A stretch of DNA of 64,000 nucleotides, taken from contig NC_034414.1 in NCBI RefSeq assembly GCF_002078875.1, positions 12,280,355 to 12,344,354 of the forward strand, read 5' to 3'. The notes beneath the pieces are model-generated. The model saw nothing but the letters and a program-made list of their open reading frames with translations, was not told the origin of the DNA and did not search any database. A program made the position numbers and the translations under genes. How positions within the stretch are numbered: position 1 is the first letter of the stretch; the number at the start of each line of letters is the position of its first letter. This document shows, one piece after another, positions 10,661 through 24,100 of this stretch. The stretch comes from Numida meleagris. Taxonomy: Eukaryota; Chordata; Aves; Galliformes; Numididae.

Positions 10661-13600
10661 TACCGCTTAATTATTTCCACATTTCTTCCAACAAGGGAGA
10701 AGCAAGGGGACAGAGGGGCTGCTCACTTGGTGGCTTTGCTCACTGCCTGCTTCCATGCTGCAGTGACATCCCAAACAGTATCAAAGCTTTAGCAGACTTT
10801 TTGGAAGTCGCAAGAGACCTCACAACACCCCCGTGCAACTAAGAAAAGTATACTGGCTCATGCCACCCACCACTGAAACAGACACCTCTGCGCTGGAACG
10901 AAGCAGCTGTATGACACCATGCAGCAATACTTCACAGCATTTTAGGGTAGACAGCAATTAACCTTTGGCTGAATCTCCTTCGCCCCAAGCCACAAAAAAG
11001 TGTTTGTTCTGTTTTCTTCTCTGCCCCACCTCCACAGTCTTACAAGCTCTGGTGTTCTCATTAGCTGGCTGCCCAGGTTGTGTTCTGGATCCTGGCACTG
11101 GGAATAACAGTCCTCAAATGAATGGGCTGTTTATTCAGATACTAGTTTTGGTTCTCAGTGACTGACCCAGAGTAGAGGCAGCCGATTCCGATAAAATTAA
11201 GGGGAAGCTGTACAGCACTGTGCATGTTTTCAAAGAGTTGAAACACTGAAGCCAAGACCCGAGTCTTCAAGCTGAAGGAGTAAGGGTAATACCTTCTCCT
11301 CACAAGCCTAAAATGAGCCACTACTTCTGCTCAAGGAACACATCTGTTCACACCAATGGAAGACGACCAATTTAAACTACCACAAAAGCTTCATCCCCAG
11401 GCCCTCACCCAGGGCATAGTTTCCCAGGATTCAGGTCTACCAGCTATGTTTTGAAAGCCCAGAAATTCCAAAGCCCGATTTCCCTTAGGTGTGAAGTCCG
11501 AATGAGCATCTCATGCAGCACAGGCAAAGGGTGAGTGCCTTCAAGAAAGCGAGGAGGCAGGGAAGTGATGAGACCTGAATCCAAGTGGGTCTGACCCACC
11601 AGGTGGAATTCCTTCCACTTCAGTCTAAGCACGTATCTCCAGCTTCACCTGCCCCATAGCCAAGGGATTAGCTCATCTCATGTTAAGACCGCCACCTAAG
11701 ACAGGCCTGGCAAGTCCTGCCATGAAGGACCAGCACCTCCATCACTGTGGCTCACTCTGGTCAACTGAGCTCACAGACAACCCCCATGCCACACCACAGC
11801 AGCCATCTGCATGCCCAGTCCCTCCCACAGCTCTATGCTCCTGCACAGACAGGGATTGCGTTGTTCAAAAAGCAGCACATAAAGCTCCATGGTTTTCACC
11901 AATTAATGACTTGTGTGCCATGAAATCCAACTGCATCCCAGTCAGCATCAAGAAGTGGCATTAAGTGGCCTTAGAGGGTCACTTCACACAACAAAAAGGT
12001 GACATACAGACTGCTTCAAGTGATACATTAGTAAGAACACACTTGGACACCCTCACCTTGGCACATGCCACACAGGAGCAATGTGGGCAGGAAGAGCCCA
12101 GGCAAGTCAGTGTTTTGCTGGGGGGCTTGTGGGAGGAGGCACCAGAACACATTCCAGGAGGCTGAGCACCCAGGATCATGTTCACAGTTTAGGAAACAGT
12201 TTCACTACAGCCCCCACAAACTGACCTTGGCAGAACACAGTTTGCACATAACAGCCATGTTTCTGCTGTGAGTAATGCCGTACCCTCAGTTAACACTGCT
12301 GTTGTTGGTGGAACAAACATCTCGTTATCAAGTGTATAAGGCATGGGGGGGGGGGGGGGGGGAGAGGTGGAGAATCAAACCACATTAATATTATGATACT
12401 GATGAAAATGTATGAAGTTCAGAGTGACACAATCCTTCTGCCCATGGAATTCCATCATTTCATGCATCTTCTCTTTCTGACTTAACTCCCAATTGTACAC
12501 CTCCCCACCTTTCCCAATAAGTCAGAAGCAAAGCTCATATTTCTCAGGCTGAAATAACGTATATAGGGCAGTTTGGTGGGAAGCACCTTCATCAGAGCAA
12601 CCTGCATGAACCCTATGGCTGCCTTCAGCTCAGATAATGGGGACAAGAGGGGTGACTCTACACCAAAGAGACAGTATGTGTTGCTTTACACTGTCTCACT
12701 TCCTACTTTGCCAAACCTATTGCATACACTCGGAGCTAACCCCACTGGACTCCATAAATGAGGCTGGAGACCCATCATGAACAGGGCAGGCATCTATTGC
12801 CTGCTACTGCCTGCAGGGAGAGGAAGAGCACACCTGGACAGCCAACATGGGAAACCACCTTGCTCTCACCCATCCTAAAAGGCAGCTCAGGTAGAAATTA
12901 GAGAGTCGTGTTTAATTATCTGTAGCTAAATAAATTGCCTTTGTTTATTATTCATCTCACCTCCTAACTCAATCAGTTACAGACTACAGCATGTGGTGAG
13001 GAAAAGTCAAGAATCATCTCTGTGTCCTGGAAATGAAACAGGACTGCAAATCTCCACCCACAGGGCTTGCTTCCGCCCCTTGGGAAGGCAGCAGCTTTAG
13101 CAAGAAACCTGGGCCGACCACATAAAAATCAGGTCGGGTACCTCACCTGCAGCATAGCCATGCTGTAGCCAGCTCAGATGCTCCAGGCACACGGTTTCAG
13201 GAAGAACTTAGTATTTGGCCATGTCAGCCATGGCTGGGTGGGTGGGGGCAGAGAAGTACCTCCAGGCTGATAAGGAGCTGAAGTTCAGTTGAAAAGGTGC
13301 CTACTTTGCTAATAAACGCCCATTTCTAGGACAGAGATTATGTTTGTTTGTTTTTTAACTGCTTTTTAAAAGCCTGACTTTAGAGCTGGTGACAAGATTG
13401 CTTTGCCACAGCAAGATATTAACATTCAAGTTATGACACATCTTGGGCTGTTCTCTACACACAGGAGGAGAAGTAATGCACTAAGCAGAATGGTATCCGC
13501 GTTCATACAGCTCACGGCTTCACACATTCTCACAGAATCAGCACATCACACACATTAAAGGTGGATGAACACATTCACCATATTTTTGGCTGCATTAGTG

Positions 13601-13909
13601 CCATGCTTATTAGTACTAACGGTATTCATAGGCACCCCTTGTCTCCCACCTTTTCCACATGGTAATACTCCGAGCTGTGTTATGATTTAGCGTGTAGGCA
13701 GATGCTTCCAAAGGAGTAGTGCAAACCTGTCCCTTTGAAAACCCACTGAGGTGAGAGGGGCAGTGTCAGAGGCAGGCACGCAGCATTTCTGCTGCTCGAA
13801 GAGGAGGGAAGCAAAGCAAGAAGAAACGCATTCAGTCCAGTGTTATTTGACAAGGCTTGAAACAAGAGAACAGGTATAAAGACATTAACTCAGAACTTTC
13901 ATATAAGGC
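10661..13909. other. intergenic, no gene seen
   Basis: No exon or repeat of a named family is supported apart from the G18 tract listed separately. Several short frames occur but none carries a recognisable motif. Confidence 0.5.
12345..12362 (+). repeat. poly(G) tract, 18 bases
   Basis: An uninterrupted run of 18 G lies between GGCAT and AGAGGTGGAG. Long G homopolymers are rare and unstable; the exact length may be a sequencing estimate. Confidence 0.9.
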
Positions 13910-14335
13910 GCTCTGACGAGCCCCTGGAAGACCTCCCAAACGCCCCTTCCTTCTTGCCTGCCCCAAGAGGGGCAGCTGCAGGCACAAGGCAGGAGTGTGG
14001 AAAGAAACTCTTAGCCCTCCAGACAGTATCGTCTCCGGAGCCGATGTTATGGCCAAACAGCGCAGCCCATATACCAGCCTCTTCCCGTCTGTCATCGTTT
14101 CTGCTTGATTGCGCCGGGCTTTGCTCGGCGCGCAGCACGCTCCGCTCGCAGCCACATGGCAGCAGGCAGGCTGGCACGCCGCCCAGCCCCAGCGCCGCGC
14201 AGGCAGGATGGCGCCGCCCGTACTTAAACCAATAGTTGCTGTTTTACATCATCGTGGGCCCGCAGATTATGTTCTAAATCCATGAAGTAACAGCGGATCA
14301 GCGTGCAGTTTGCTAATGCCGCGCTAGGAAATAAT
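13910..14335. promoter_or_regulatory. orphan CpG-rich patch, possible promoter
   Basis: CpG density rises sharply compared with several kb on either side, especially at 14095-14225 (CGCCGGGCTTTGCTCGGCGC and ACGCCGCCCAGCCCCAGCGC). It contains a YY1-like AGGATGGCGCCG at about 14206-14217 and a CCAAT box (AACCAATAG, about 14226-14234). In vertebrates such patches usually mark a promoter of a gene or lncRNA. I found no convincing first exon; the open frames on both strands are GC-driven. Direction unknown. Confidence 0.35.
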
Positions 14336-16039
14336 GCATGAGGGGGAAGGGATTAGCGTGGAGCACATGGGGCTGCAGTTGGCATTAGCTATAGAATAGC
14401 GTATAGCATGCGACAGTGCGACAGTGTCCCAGGCTCCACGGGGCAGCCAACAGTGCTCCAACAAGTCCATACAGAGGAAGACTGCACAAGCGTGATGCGC
14501 TTGGGCTCTACCCTCTCAGAAGTCCTTGAAGAAAAGTTACTTCAGGAACAGCCACTTGGATGCTGCCTATCGGTAGGGACATTCCAGCAGAGGGGATGCA
14601 AGTGCAAGTTCAAAATCCAGGAAACAACCCTGCTTCTCGTGCGTGATGAAGCTCAGTGACAGATGGCAAATGATACCCGCAGGCTGATGCGTGCCATTGA
14701 CCATTCCGGTAGCCTCAGGTTCATGCCTACTGAGTGTCTATAGGTTTGTTTTCTGACACTGGTGCTGAAAACCACCTTATGGCCCAAGCCAACACCATGG
14801 CACTGAAACGGTAAAGACAGTTAAAAAAAAATAAATTCTAGTAATTCTAATAAATTTGCTGTTTGGTAATAGCAGACAGTAGCCACAAGATATCTTGCAT
14901 CATTTTCCAAGCTACATCTGCTTGTTCAGTGCTCAGCACTGTTCCAAGATTAATTTGACAGGACTAGAGAGAAGTCCCACTTGGTGGTCCCAGCGTCACT
15001 GAGGAGCGGGGCAGCAAGGAGCATTTCCCAAACAGGGGCTTGGTAACAGAAGTCTGTCTGGGACAGACAGTGAGACCTGCTGACCTCAAGGGCAAGTTCA
15101 GTCCTAAGTACTCCCATTAAACAAGCCCACTGTGGATGTGCACAGCTCCTCAGCAGTTACTCCAACGTGTGACCAGCAGCAATGAGACATGGCCACGAAT
15201 GCCAAGATCAGGTGGGAGAGCAGACTGCTCCCCTGGCAGGAGACACCGACAACAAAACAGCTTTTCATTTCAGTACTAAAACTCACTGAACTCCCCCCAA
15301 CCCAAGTGCTGTGGGGCAGCAGCCTTCCCTGGCTCTGCTAGGGCCTCCCTGCACCTCTGGGACTTTTCCCCTTCAGCAAGGACTGACTGCTTGAATCACC
15401 CACCCGTGTCTTTGCTGCTAATTTACAACACAACAACAAAACACATTTTTGAAGACACCTTTATCACAGTTAGCACCAACACTACCCCAAGCACTGCCAT
15501 TGTTGGTCTTTTTGCACTTTGCTAACTTGTATTATTTCTCTCTAAGTGTTTCCAGCCACAGCTGGACACAAAGTGCATCTAAACCAGTTGTGCACAAGAG
15601 ATGCACTCCTGCCCTACTACCACATTTTCCTCTAAAATTTGGTAGGGAGATGTGTGCTGCTTTACAGCATGACCCATTTCAACTGTGTTCCTGCGAGGCA
15701 GGTAATCCTACACTGCTCAGTTTTATAAGAATCCAGACAATCTGAATTAATAGCATTAGCATAGCACTTGCCATAAACATGGAACAGTTGCTTTATTGCA
15801 CTTGTCAAATGCATTCCTCTCTTTGGTCACAGCTATGGTCAAACCAAGAATTTAACAAAAAATTAACAAGTAATTCACAATAAAAAGGAATTCAAAAAGT
15901 CACGAAAACAGGGAGCTATGGAAAGCATCAGATTCCTATGCTTTCCAGCCAGTTTTCACTCTTCAGCATGTTTCCAGCCAGCTCCATCCCCTGCTGAACA
16001 CCACTCCACTTAGCACTTTGGTTTGGAGAAGGACACTGC
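14336..16039. other. intergenic, no gene seen
   Basis: No coding or named repeat feature supported. Confidence 0.5.
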
Positions 16040-16325
16040 TTAAAGGGAGCTTATAAAGAGGAGGGAGATGGGACAAGGGGAGTGTCTTTAAACTAAAAGA
16101 GGGGAGAAATTAAGTAAGAAGTTAGGCAGAAACTCTTTACTGAGAGTGGTGAGGCACCGGCACAGGCTGCACAGAGAAGCTGTGGGTGCCCCAACCCTGG
16201 AGATGCAAAAGGCCAGGTTGGATGGGGCACTGGGCAGTCTGAGCTGGCAGAGGGCAGCCCTGCCCACAGCAGGGATTGGGGCTGGGTGGGCTGTAAGGTC
16301 CCTTCCAGCTCAGGCCATTCCGTGA
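16040..16325 (+). mobile_element. CR1 LINE 3' end, sense
   Basis: Sequence runs TTTAAACTAAAAGAGGGGAG, GAGGCACCGGCACAGGCTGC, AGGCCAGGTTGGATGGGGCA, GCAGCCCTGCCCACAGCAGG and ends GGCCATTCCGTGATGA. These are diagnostic of a young chicken CR1 3' end. Confidence 0.9.
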
Positions 16326-19300
16326 TGACCCTTTTCACAGTATTCAAACTGACCTAAAAGCAATCTCACGTTTGCTGTAGTAGAGGCAAACAGCTTGACA
16401 GACCCATTGTAAAACAAACACCTGACCATTTTGATGTGGCACAGCAGTGGCAGAGAGCACAACTCTATCTGCTTTTCCTGCAGTGACCTCTGCACCCTGG
16501 CAGCACCAGCTGTGCTCAACTCAGGACACCCCACGTGCGCCTCAGCCCCAGGCAGTCACAGAAGTGCCACTGGGGGAAGCAGCACAGCCAGGGGACCCGG
16601 TGTCCCCACCCCAGCAGGTGCTCAGCACTGTCATGTTCCCAGCACACGTCACGGTCAGAGCAGACTGTTACCAGTTATCCGTAAGTGCAATGCTGACCCA
16701 CAAGAGCCCCCAGTGGGTTGGTTTAACATCACAATCACTCCCCGCACAGGCTTACTTTCTCCCAGCAGCGTAATAGGAAGGCTTTGAAAACAGGGCGCTG
16801 GGATCAAAGCAGAAGATACCATAGCATGTGCTCTTGAACAGAAGAGAAAGTGCATTGTAAAAGCTAGTCTGAAGTCAACATAAAAAAAAAAAAAAGCTGT
16901 TTCTGACAAGTCTGCGCATGAGAATAATTCTCAACTAGTCCCCGGCAGGGCACAAAGCTCACAGCACAACCAAACCTCACAGGTTCATTACAGTGAGACC
17001 GTCTAACATTTAGCACCCAGCGCTTATCAGTCACAGCTCTGTCAGTAGCCCCGCAGCCTGGGGGTCCCAAGCACCACTGGTTACTTGAGAGCAGCAGGGC
17101 ACCCCAGCTATAAGCACTGGGCCCTGATCCAAGAAAGCACTTAAGCACATGCTTAACTTTAAGCACGTGAATGCTCCCACCCACATAAAAGGCCCACTTA
17201 GTGAAAATTAAGCATCTGCAAAAATACTTTACTATATCGGCTTCTCTGCTGAGCATCTTACAGGATTACACCCTATCAAGTGACTCTTGGAGGGGGAACT
17301 CCCCCTGAACCAGAGCAGCACACAGGTGGGATCGTCAGCGGCTGGGTCAGGCACTTAACACCTGGGAGCACACGCAGAAGGGCTGGGGAGGGGCAAGAGT
17401 AGCCCAGAACTCATCTCAAGGTATTGCACAGAATAGAAAACGATCACATCCGCATTTGACTATTTCACCTCAAAAGGAATGTGACCTAGCATTAGCTGTT
17501 TCCTTTCCACAGGTGCCTGGTAGGGACAGACATCAAGAGCTCCTCCTTCCCCCTTCCTAACAGCTCTTGAATTTGTGTGGCCCCTCGGTGGCAGCGTGCT
17601 GTTTGTTCCCAGGGCGGCTCTCCTTCAAAGCAGGACATGTTTGTGCAAGGCACTGATGGCGAGCACAGGCCCAGCGCAGTAGGGCACTGGGGAGCTGTCA
17701 GGGAGGAATGCCCGGCCCTGATTGACGAGCACGCTCTAGTTACTCAGGTGGAGCCCAGGGCCCGGCGGCCAGCACCGCCGCACGGATCGGATGTGCTCTG
17801 AGTTCACAGATCAGCCTGATGCGCAGCTCATCCCCACGGGGCTGCGGCAGGGGGAACTTGCCCTCTATTTTTAAAGCAAAAAGGAGTCTGAAGGAGAGAA
17901 GCCACCCTCCTCCTTAAACATGAGAGACCACGATCCTATCCAGTCCTTAATGGACACTGTTCTACAGCTTGATGACAGCACACGTGCAGATTCAGAGCCA
18001 GGGACGGCTGTGCTCAGCTACAAGCTTGTTACGTTGTTCTTTAAGCCCAGTTCACACACTGCTTCCAGATACTCTGTCCATCTACATAGAAAGATCCCTC
18101 CACTTCCTCCCACATCATTTATAACAAGTACACGAAAAAGCAGCATTCCTTAGAGTCCTTTGCAAGGTGAAAACTGCAGTCAAAGCCCACTCACTCCCTG
18201 GCAGCCCCCAACAGAATATGAGCTTTGGAGCACCACCCAGCAGCCAGCCCCACTCCCAGCCTTGGGCCTGACCCTCCCGTGTAGGCATTCTTCACTGAGA
18301 GCTGAAGATGTGGAGAAGAGTTCCCCTCATTTCCTTCATAGCGTGAACAGTTTTGCAGCTTGTTCACAGCTGAAGCTTCCACCTTTAATTAGGAGGAACT
18401 CGACACCACACCTCATCCAGGAGCCCAGGCCAAATTAACATGCCTGCTACAAGACCACAGGGAGTACACTTTGTGAGGAGGGGCAGAAAAGAAAGCAGGA
18501 CAAGGAGAACTTGTTTCCTTTTTTCATAGTAATGCTCCTAGAATTAATTTAAATGAAGCCATTTAAGAAACACTGTGTCTCCAGGAAAAGGACTCCAAAA
18601 ACAACTTATTTAGGCAAGGCTCATGCTACTACTCTCCCAGATTGAGTCAGTTATCCATCTCTATACAGCAAGCACACAAATGAGAGTTTATTACGAAGTC
18701 CCTACTGTTCCTGTTTTAATAACAGACTCGCAAGTGCCATCCTCTCCAGGGAAAAAAAAACCAACAACATAAAACAACAGGAGCCCCCCTACATTAGGGA
18801 CAACACTCAATTCATCCCAACACACAGAGCCCCACCCAGCAACAACTTGAAGCAGCAGCCCCCAAGAACATATTGCCATCACACCCACCAGAAATAATCC
18901 CACACCCACCAATTATCACTTTAGGAGGGCATACCTTTTAGATGCTGATCCTCAAGAGCCACAGCCTTCAGCCATCTCTCTTCCACCAAGACCAGCCCTG
19001 CTCTGTCCTGCTGAGGAAGCTGCTGTGCCCCTATCCCTGCAGCCATCAAGCCCAATTGCCTGCAGCTGTGCAGTTGGGTGGGGCAGTGCTGGGGGCAGTG
19101 CTGGGCCCAGTGCTCACCACAGCACACAGGGGTCTGTGCTGGGTTCCAAGCAAGCACCCAGCCATATGCCTGACTTCCAACTCATCCCCATCCCGATCCC
19201 CTTCCCCTTCTGCGATAGCCTCAGATGCACAAAGCTGACTGAGATACCAAACACCATGTCTGGGGATGGCCTCAGGCTGCTTCTGGAGGGCTGGCTGGGG

Positions 19301-20115
19301 AGGGAGAGCTCAGGTGAACCTCGTCTGTGACACAGCTGGGAGAGAACCAAAGGAGCCACCTGCAGCTAGCTGCGCTGCTAGTGTTCTTTAACTTTTACTA
19401 CTTTTTTTCTTTTCTTTCTGGTGCCAGTATTACTTACTACACAATAATTCAAATGTCAAAGAGTTAATCACACAAAATACAAGCCTGATGACTGCCCCAA
19501 AATATTCTCCTGAGAACAAGTGAATAACTTATAAAAAACTTGAGGAGCAATGAAACATTCCAGGTGGTGCGGGCTGCTCTGCACTGAAGTGTGCTACGCT
19601 GGTTGTGCTGAGAGAGCAGGGGCTTCTGTGGGTTAATTCTGCTTTTGTTTGGTCCCCAGAGATATTAATTTCAAATGGAAAGCCTGGTCTGCAACTGAGA
19701 TCTTGCAAATGTTATTTACCAGCAGAATACAGGAGTAAGCAAATGCTAAGAGGTCAATGGGTAAGAGCCTCTTGGAGAAATACAGAATTCCAATGGTTTT
19801 TTTTCTCTCTGCAGCTCTTCAAAAGAGTCATGTTTGGAGTTAGGCAATTTTTTACTATATATTTTTATAATTACCAGAAAAGTTTGGGCTACTGGAAAGA
19901 ACAATGAGTTATTTTAAGTAACTACCATTAAAATGATTCCACCTTTTCTCTGGGCCCCCGCTCCAAAGCTCAGCATGCCCTTGAGGAATACTTTTCTCCA
20001 GCATCCAGCTGGAAATTCCCTTGCTCAAACTAGGGTGGGTCTGTTACCTCTTTCTCTGTCCATGCCCAGCCCTTACCTCCCATGTACCCCCCCAGCAGGT
20101 GGCTGTAGGCGGTGG
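16326..20115. other. intergenic with one palindromic MITE-like element
   Basis: No coding feature supported. The only structured element I recognise is the imperfect palindrome at 17119-17242, listed separately. Confidence 0.5.
17119..17242. mobile_element. palindromic MITE-like element (amniote/sauropsid type)
   Basis: Left arm GGGCCCTGATCCAAGAAAGC followed by ACTTAAGCACATGCTTAACT is mirrored by a diverged right arm. The right arm, read in reverse complement, is GCCGATATAGTAAAGTATTT followed by a degraded TTGCAGATGCTTAATTTTCA. The whole forms an imperfect hairpin of about 124 bp. From memory this matches a non-autonomous element common in birds, turtles and crocodilians with the core 'CACTTAAGCAC(A/G)TGCTTAA'. 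No protein is encoded. Confidence 0.6.
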
Positions 20116-20255
20116 TAGACAAGATGTCCCCTCTGCCTTCTCTTCTCCAGGCTGAACAGGCCCAGCTCTGGGTGTTGCGTGTACTCCAGTCCCTCACCTC
20201 TGTGGTGGCCTGTTCCAGCACGACAATGTCTATCTTGTACCAGGAAGACCATGAT
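20116..20255 (-). mobile_element. CR1 LINE fragment, antisense
   Basis: TCTTCTCCAGGCTGAACAGG followed by CCCAGCTCTGGG, CCTCACCTCTGTGGTGGCCT, GTTCCAGCACGACAATGTCT and ATCTTGTACCAGG matches antisense CR1 ORF2 C-terminal text. Short internal piece without the 3' end. Confidence 0.75.
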
Positions 20256-20924
20256 GCTTCAGATGCCATCTCTCAGGCGCTGTGTGGAGGGGAATAACCA
20301 CTCTTCTCCAGCTGCTGCTCCTGCTGGTTTGGTGTGCGATGATGCAACGAGGATTAGGCAACTGACTGAAGACTACTTGTATAGGGAACTCTGTAAAAGT
20401 GACCACAGAAGTTGTCCATACAAGTCACTGTTCGGGTATTAAGCTAAATAATTGGTAAGCACATGTAGAATATTACATGGATTTTTCCATTTAATTCTAA
20501 TAAATTATTGGTGCACAAAACTAAAAATGAAATTGTGTTCCCAAACCTGAGGTTCATGCACTCAAACGTTCATCTTCTCTTTTAAAAAAGATCTGTAAGC
20601 AATGATGTGGTTTTTTTTCTTAGTACCAAAGAGAATACAACAGACTGTGTGGCACATCAGACTGCAGTTGTCATCACCATGTCCTTGGACCATCAGGCCT
20701 ATCACTGCTGAACAATCCCAATGTATTATTCATGGCTTTCCTTTACATATTCCTCTGTGAGAACTACAGTTGCAATCTCCTCCATAATGCTGATCCTCAG
20801 ACAGTAAATAAAGACATAGACATCCAAGTGAAAACTGTAACATAAAACCTAGATCGAGTGGATTTCACAGGAGCTTAATAAAATGATCTGAACCAGAATT
20901 AGGGGACTGTTTCCTTTCTGAGTA

Positions 20925-21115
20925 CAGAATAATTCAAGTTGGGATGTCATTTAGTCCAGCCTCCTGCTCAAATCAGCACCAGCATCAAAGTTAAAACCAA
21001 CAGGGGCTGCCTCTCAATGTCCACTCTTCAGAGTCACAGTCTTTTTGAAATAGCTCTTTCAATTCCAGAGCCATCAACAGCTCCACAGCCCTGCCTTGCC
21101 ATATGAAATACCTGC
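20925..21115 (-). mobile_element. old CR1 fragment, antisense (tentative)
   Basis: AGAATAATTCAAGTTGGGAT, then CATTTAGTCCAGCCTCCTGC and TCAAATCAGCACC, resembles the antisense 3' end of a diverged CR1. The right boundary is unclear. Confidence 0.5.
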
Positions 21116-24100
21116 TTCTTTTGAGGTATAAACTGGAAATAATGCAGATGATATACGTCAGTTTACCATTTAGGTGACATAATTATCTTTTTTTTTTTAA
21201 GAAAAATCACTGGTGCGCAAATGATTCCTTCAAAATCTCATGATCTGAGTTAGCACTGCAAGGGCTTTCGCTGGAACATACACACATAGCTTTTTACACC
21301 TGTAGTGACAAATCTGTTCTACAAAAACCAATTGGGAGCAAAAAAAAAAAAAACCCCAGTGGAACCTACTAGATGGAGGCAGCCAGAACTTTCCCTAGCC
21401 TTAGCATCTTCAGCTTTTACAGATGTGGAGGCTGCACAACGTGGAGCGGCCCAGTGAGCTGGTCCTTCTGCAGGACCCCCAGCTTCTTTGAGCATTCCGC
21501 TCACATTGCCCAGAGGGTGCTTGCGTGGTACGAGGCCGCGCTGTGTAAGCCTAGCTGACTGTCCTGCTTTGGTTCCAGGCTGTGGGAAAGGAAATAAAAG
21601 TTTCCTTTCCTTCATCTACTGAAATGCTTTTAGCTCCTTTCAGATTTGTCATAATAGCGATACACTTAAGGAATAATCTAACATTGGCTTAAACCGGTGT
21701 TTGGTACAGACTGCTAAAAATGCCTCCCTCAATTTGATACGCTACACTGATGTACTGCACCTTTACAGATCTGTTTCATTCCCTTATGGTGGATGTAATT
21801 GAAAGGTATTACACAAAGTAATAGCTAGCCCCAAGTGAGTGAGCTAAACCTACACATCTGGATGTATAATGAATATGATATAGTCAAAGATAATTAATTG
21901 CTCCATATTCAACATCATTCTGCCATTACAAAGTTCCTTCCCCTTCCTCTCAAGGGCTTTACTCCTTCACTCCATGCCATTTCCGACTTCTTTCCACTGG
22001 TGTCCAAAACTCTAAGGCACTCTTAAATGAACACAGGCTTCTTCCCAAGCCTAATGACACAATTCCCACACACATTCGTCTGAATTTCCAGCTTTGTTTC
22101 CTTCCAAAGGTCTTTAGTCTTGAAGATCTGAGTGACACAAGCCATCCGTGCCTTCTGAACACGGCTCTGTAGCACCATCTCCTCTCCTCCTGTGCCAGAG
22201 GAGCGATGACTAGGCAGGGAGCAGATCCTCTGACACTCACAGTGCCTCCCTCCTTTTGGAGCAGAGGCTGAGGCGCACCCGCAGAGAAGCACCGCACCAA
22301 CTGGCAGCTGGCACTGTCTGTCTCCCAGCAGCAGGGCATTAATAACCACTGACAAAATGCTATACAGTTCCAGCATGATGTCAGTGGCGTTAACCTCTGT
22401 CAATCCTGTATCAGCACTGGTGAATGACTATTTTTCATTGTTTTTCTTTAAAACTTACCTTTGAAATATTCCACGTTGAACAAAACAGTGGCTATTCGGA
22501 ATAACTCTCAATTTTTCTCTATTTCCCTGTTTTTGAAAGCGAACCATCAGCAACCCATACTGACTGTGTCAGCTGAATTCAGCCCATGTATGACTTTTTA
22601 GTGAGCTTTAAAAAACAAACAAATAAAAAAAAACAACCAGCCAACCCAAGCAAACTTCACACACAATTGTGAGCACCTTTTGGGAAGTACTGATAATTTT
22701 CTGGATTTCTGGGATTTTCTGGAACTTGCAGTGTATGAACAAATTACTCTGAACTGGTGCGGTAAATCTGCTACTGCTTTTAGGAATATGAAATATAAAT
22801 ATTTTTTTCTCAGTTCCAACTAGAGAACACAAAGAATTATTTTTAAATGGCATAACCAAAAAGCCCCTTTTACAATCTTACAGTATTTTGATATTCATTG
22901 CTTCCCAGCTCAAACAACAAAAATGCCAACATTATGAACAGATGAGATAAAGTCTGTAGGGAGAGATGGCATTGTTTATTACAGTAGCAAGGAATACTGG
23001 AGGAAAATAGTTGTCCATATATGCAATCAGATCTATATTCTTAGTCCACTCATAAGAACACCCCTGCTGAATTTCACTGTGACGATACAGGGTCAGTATG
23101 CCTTCATATTATTTGAAAGTTAAGGATTTTTAAAGAAAGATAGGATTTTTTAGGCTGGGTTGTTTACTTTTTTGTACTTGCAGATTAAGAAGTCATATTT
23201 TCATTTATCATAAACTTTGTTGCTCACTGGCAAACTTCAAGATAGCTACAGAATCACAGACATACCTAATTCGAGTTCAGGTCAAGTGCAGTCACATCCT
23301 TCCACCTCCTACAATGCTTTAAGATGTCAGCTTTACCATAGGGGAATCTTTGGTTCTAGAAAACAGGATGAGTCCATAAGGAAAATGTCTGGCATTGCAA
23401 ATGAGTTCTGCCCATCTCTGTGCCTACACTTGTGCCAATAGCTGTCACATTTAGTATGTGCAGGGAGTGGAAGCACAACATCAGATGGAACGCGAATGCT
23501 CTGTACTCCCAACCACAACACATGATGCAGCTGTTTCTCCTATTTGGGTTTAACCTGCTTTTCTTAAAACAATGAAAGCTCAGCCTCTCCAAAAAAACAA
23601 AGAGGTTGATGCGACATAGACTTTCCACTGAAAATTGGAAGAGGATGTAAGAGGATCTGCCACCTTTGGTTCCTGTGCGTAGAGCAACCGGTCCCAGTGG
23701 AATCAGAGCAAGAATAAACCCGAAGGATACTGCTGTCACATGTGAAGTCTTCTGTGCCAGCTCTGCACTAACTCCCTTCTCAAGGAGCTTTTGCAGGGTG
23801 AGCTAAGAGCACAGCACAGGCTCTGCAGCCACTTGGGAGCGGAGGACAAGAGGGAAAGGATGCAATACTTGCAACTCTTCAGTTGCGAAAAAGGATACAC
23901 TTTGGGTTAAGTCGGCTCTTGGGGACACCCTCCACCAGGCAGTGAACAAGCCGGCAGCACCTCAGTGCAAGAGGTAAATACCACAACTTCTGCATCTGTG
24001 TGGAAATGGCAGAAGACTGATTTGTTTAATCCCATGCCCCTTCCAACAGGAGATAGCAAGAGACAGTGATGGGCAAGATACACATGAATGTACCAGCGCC

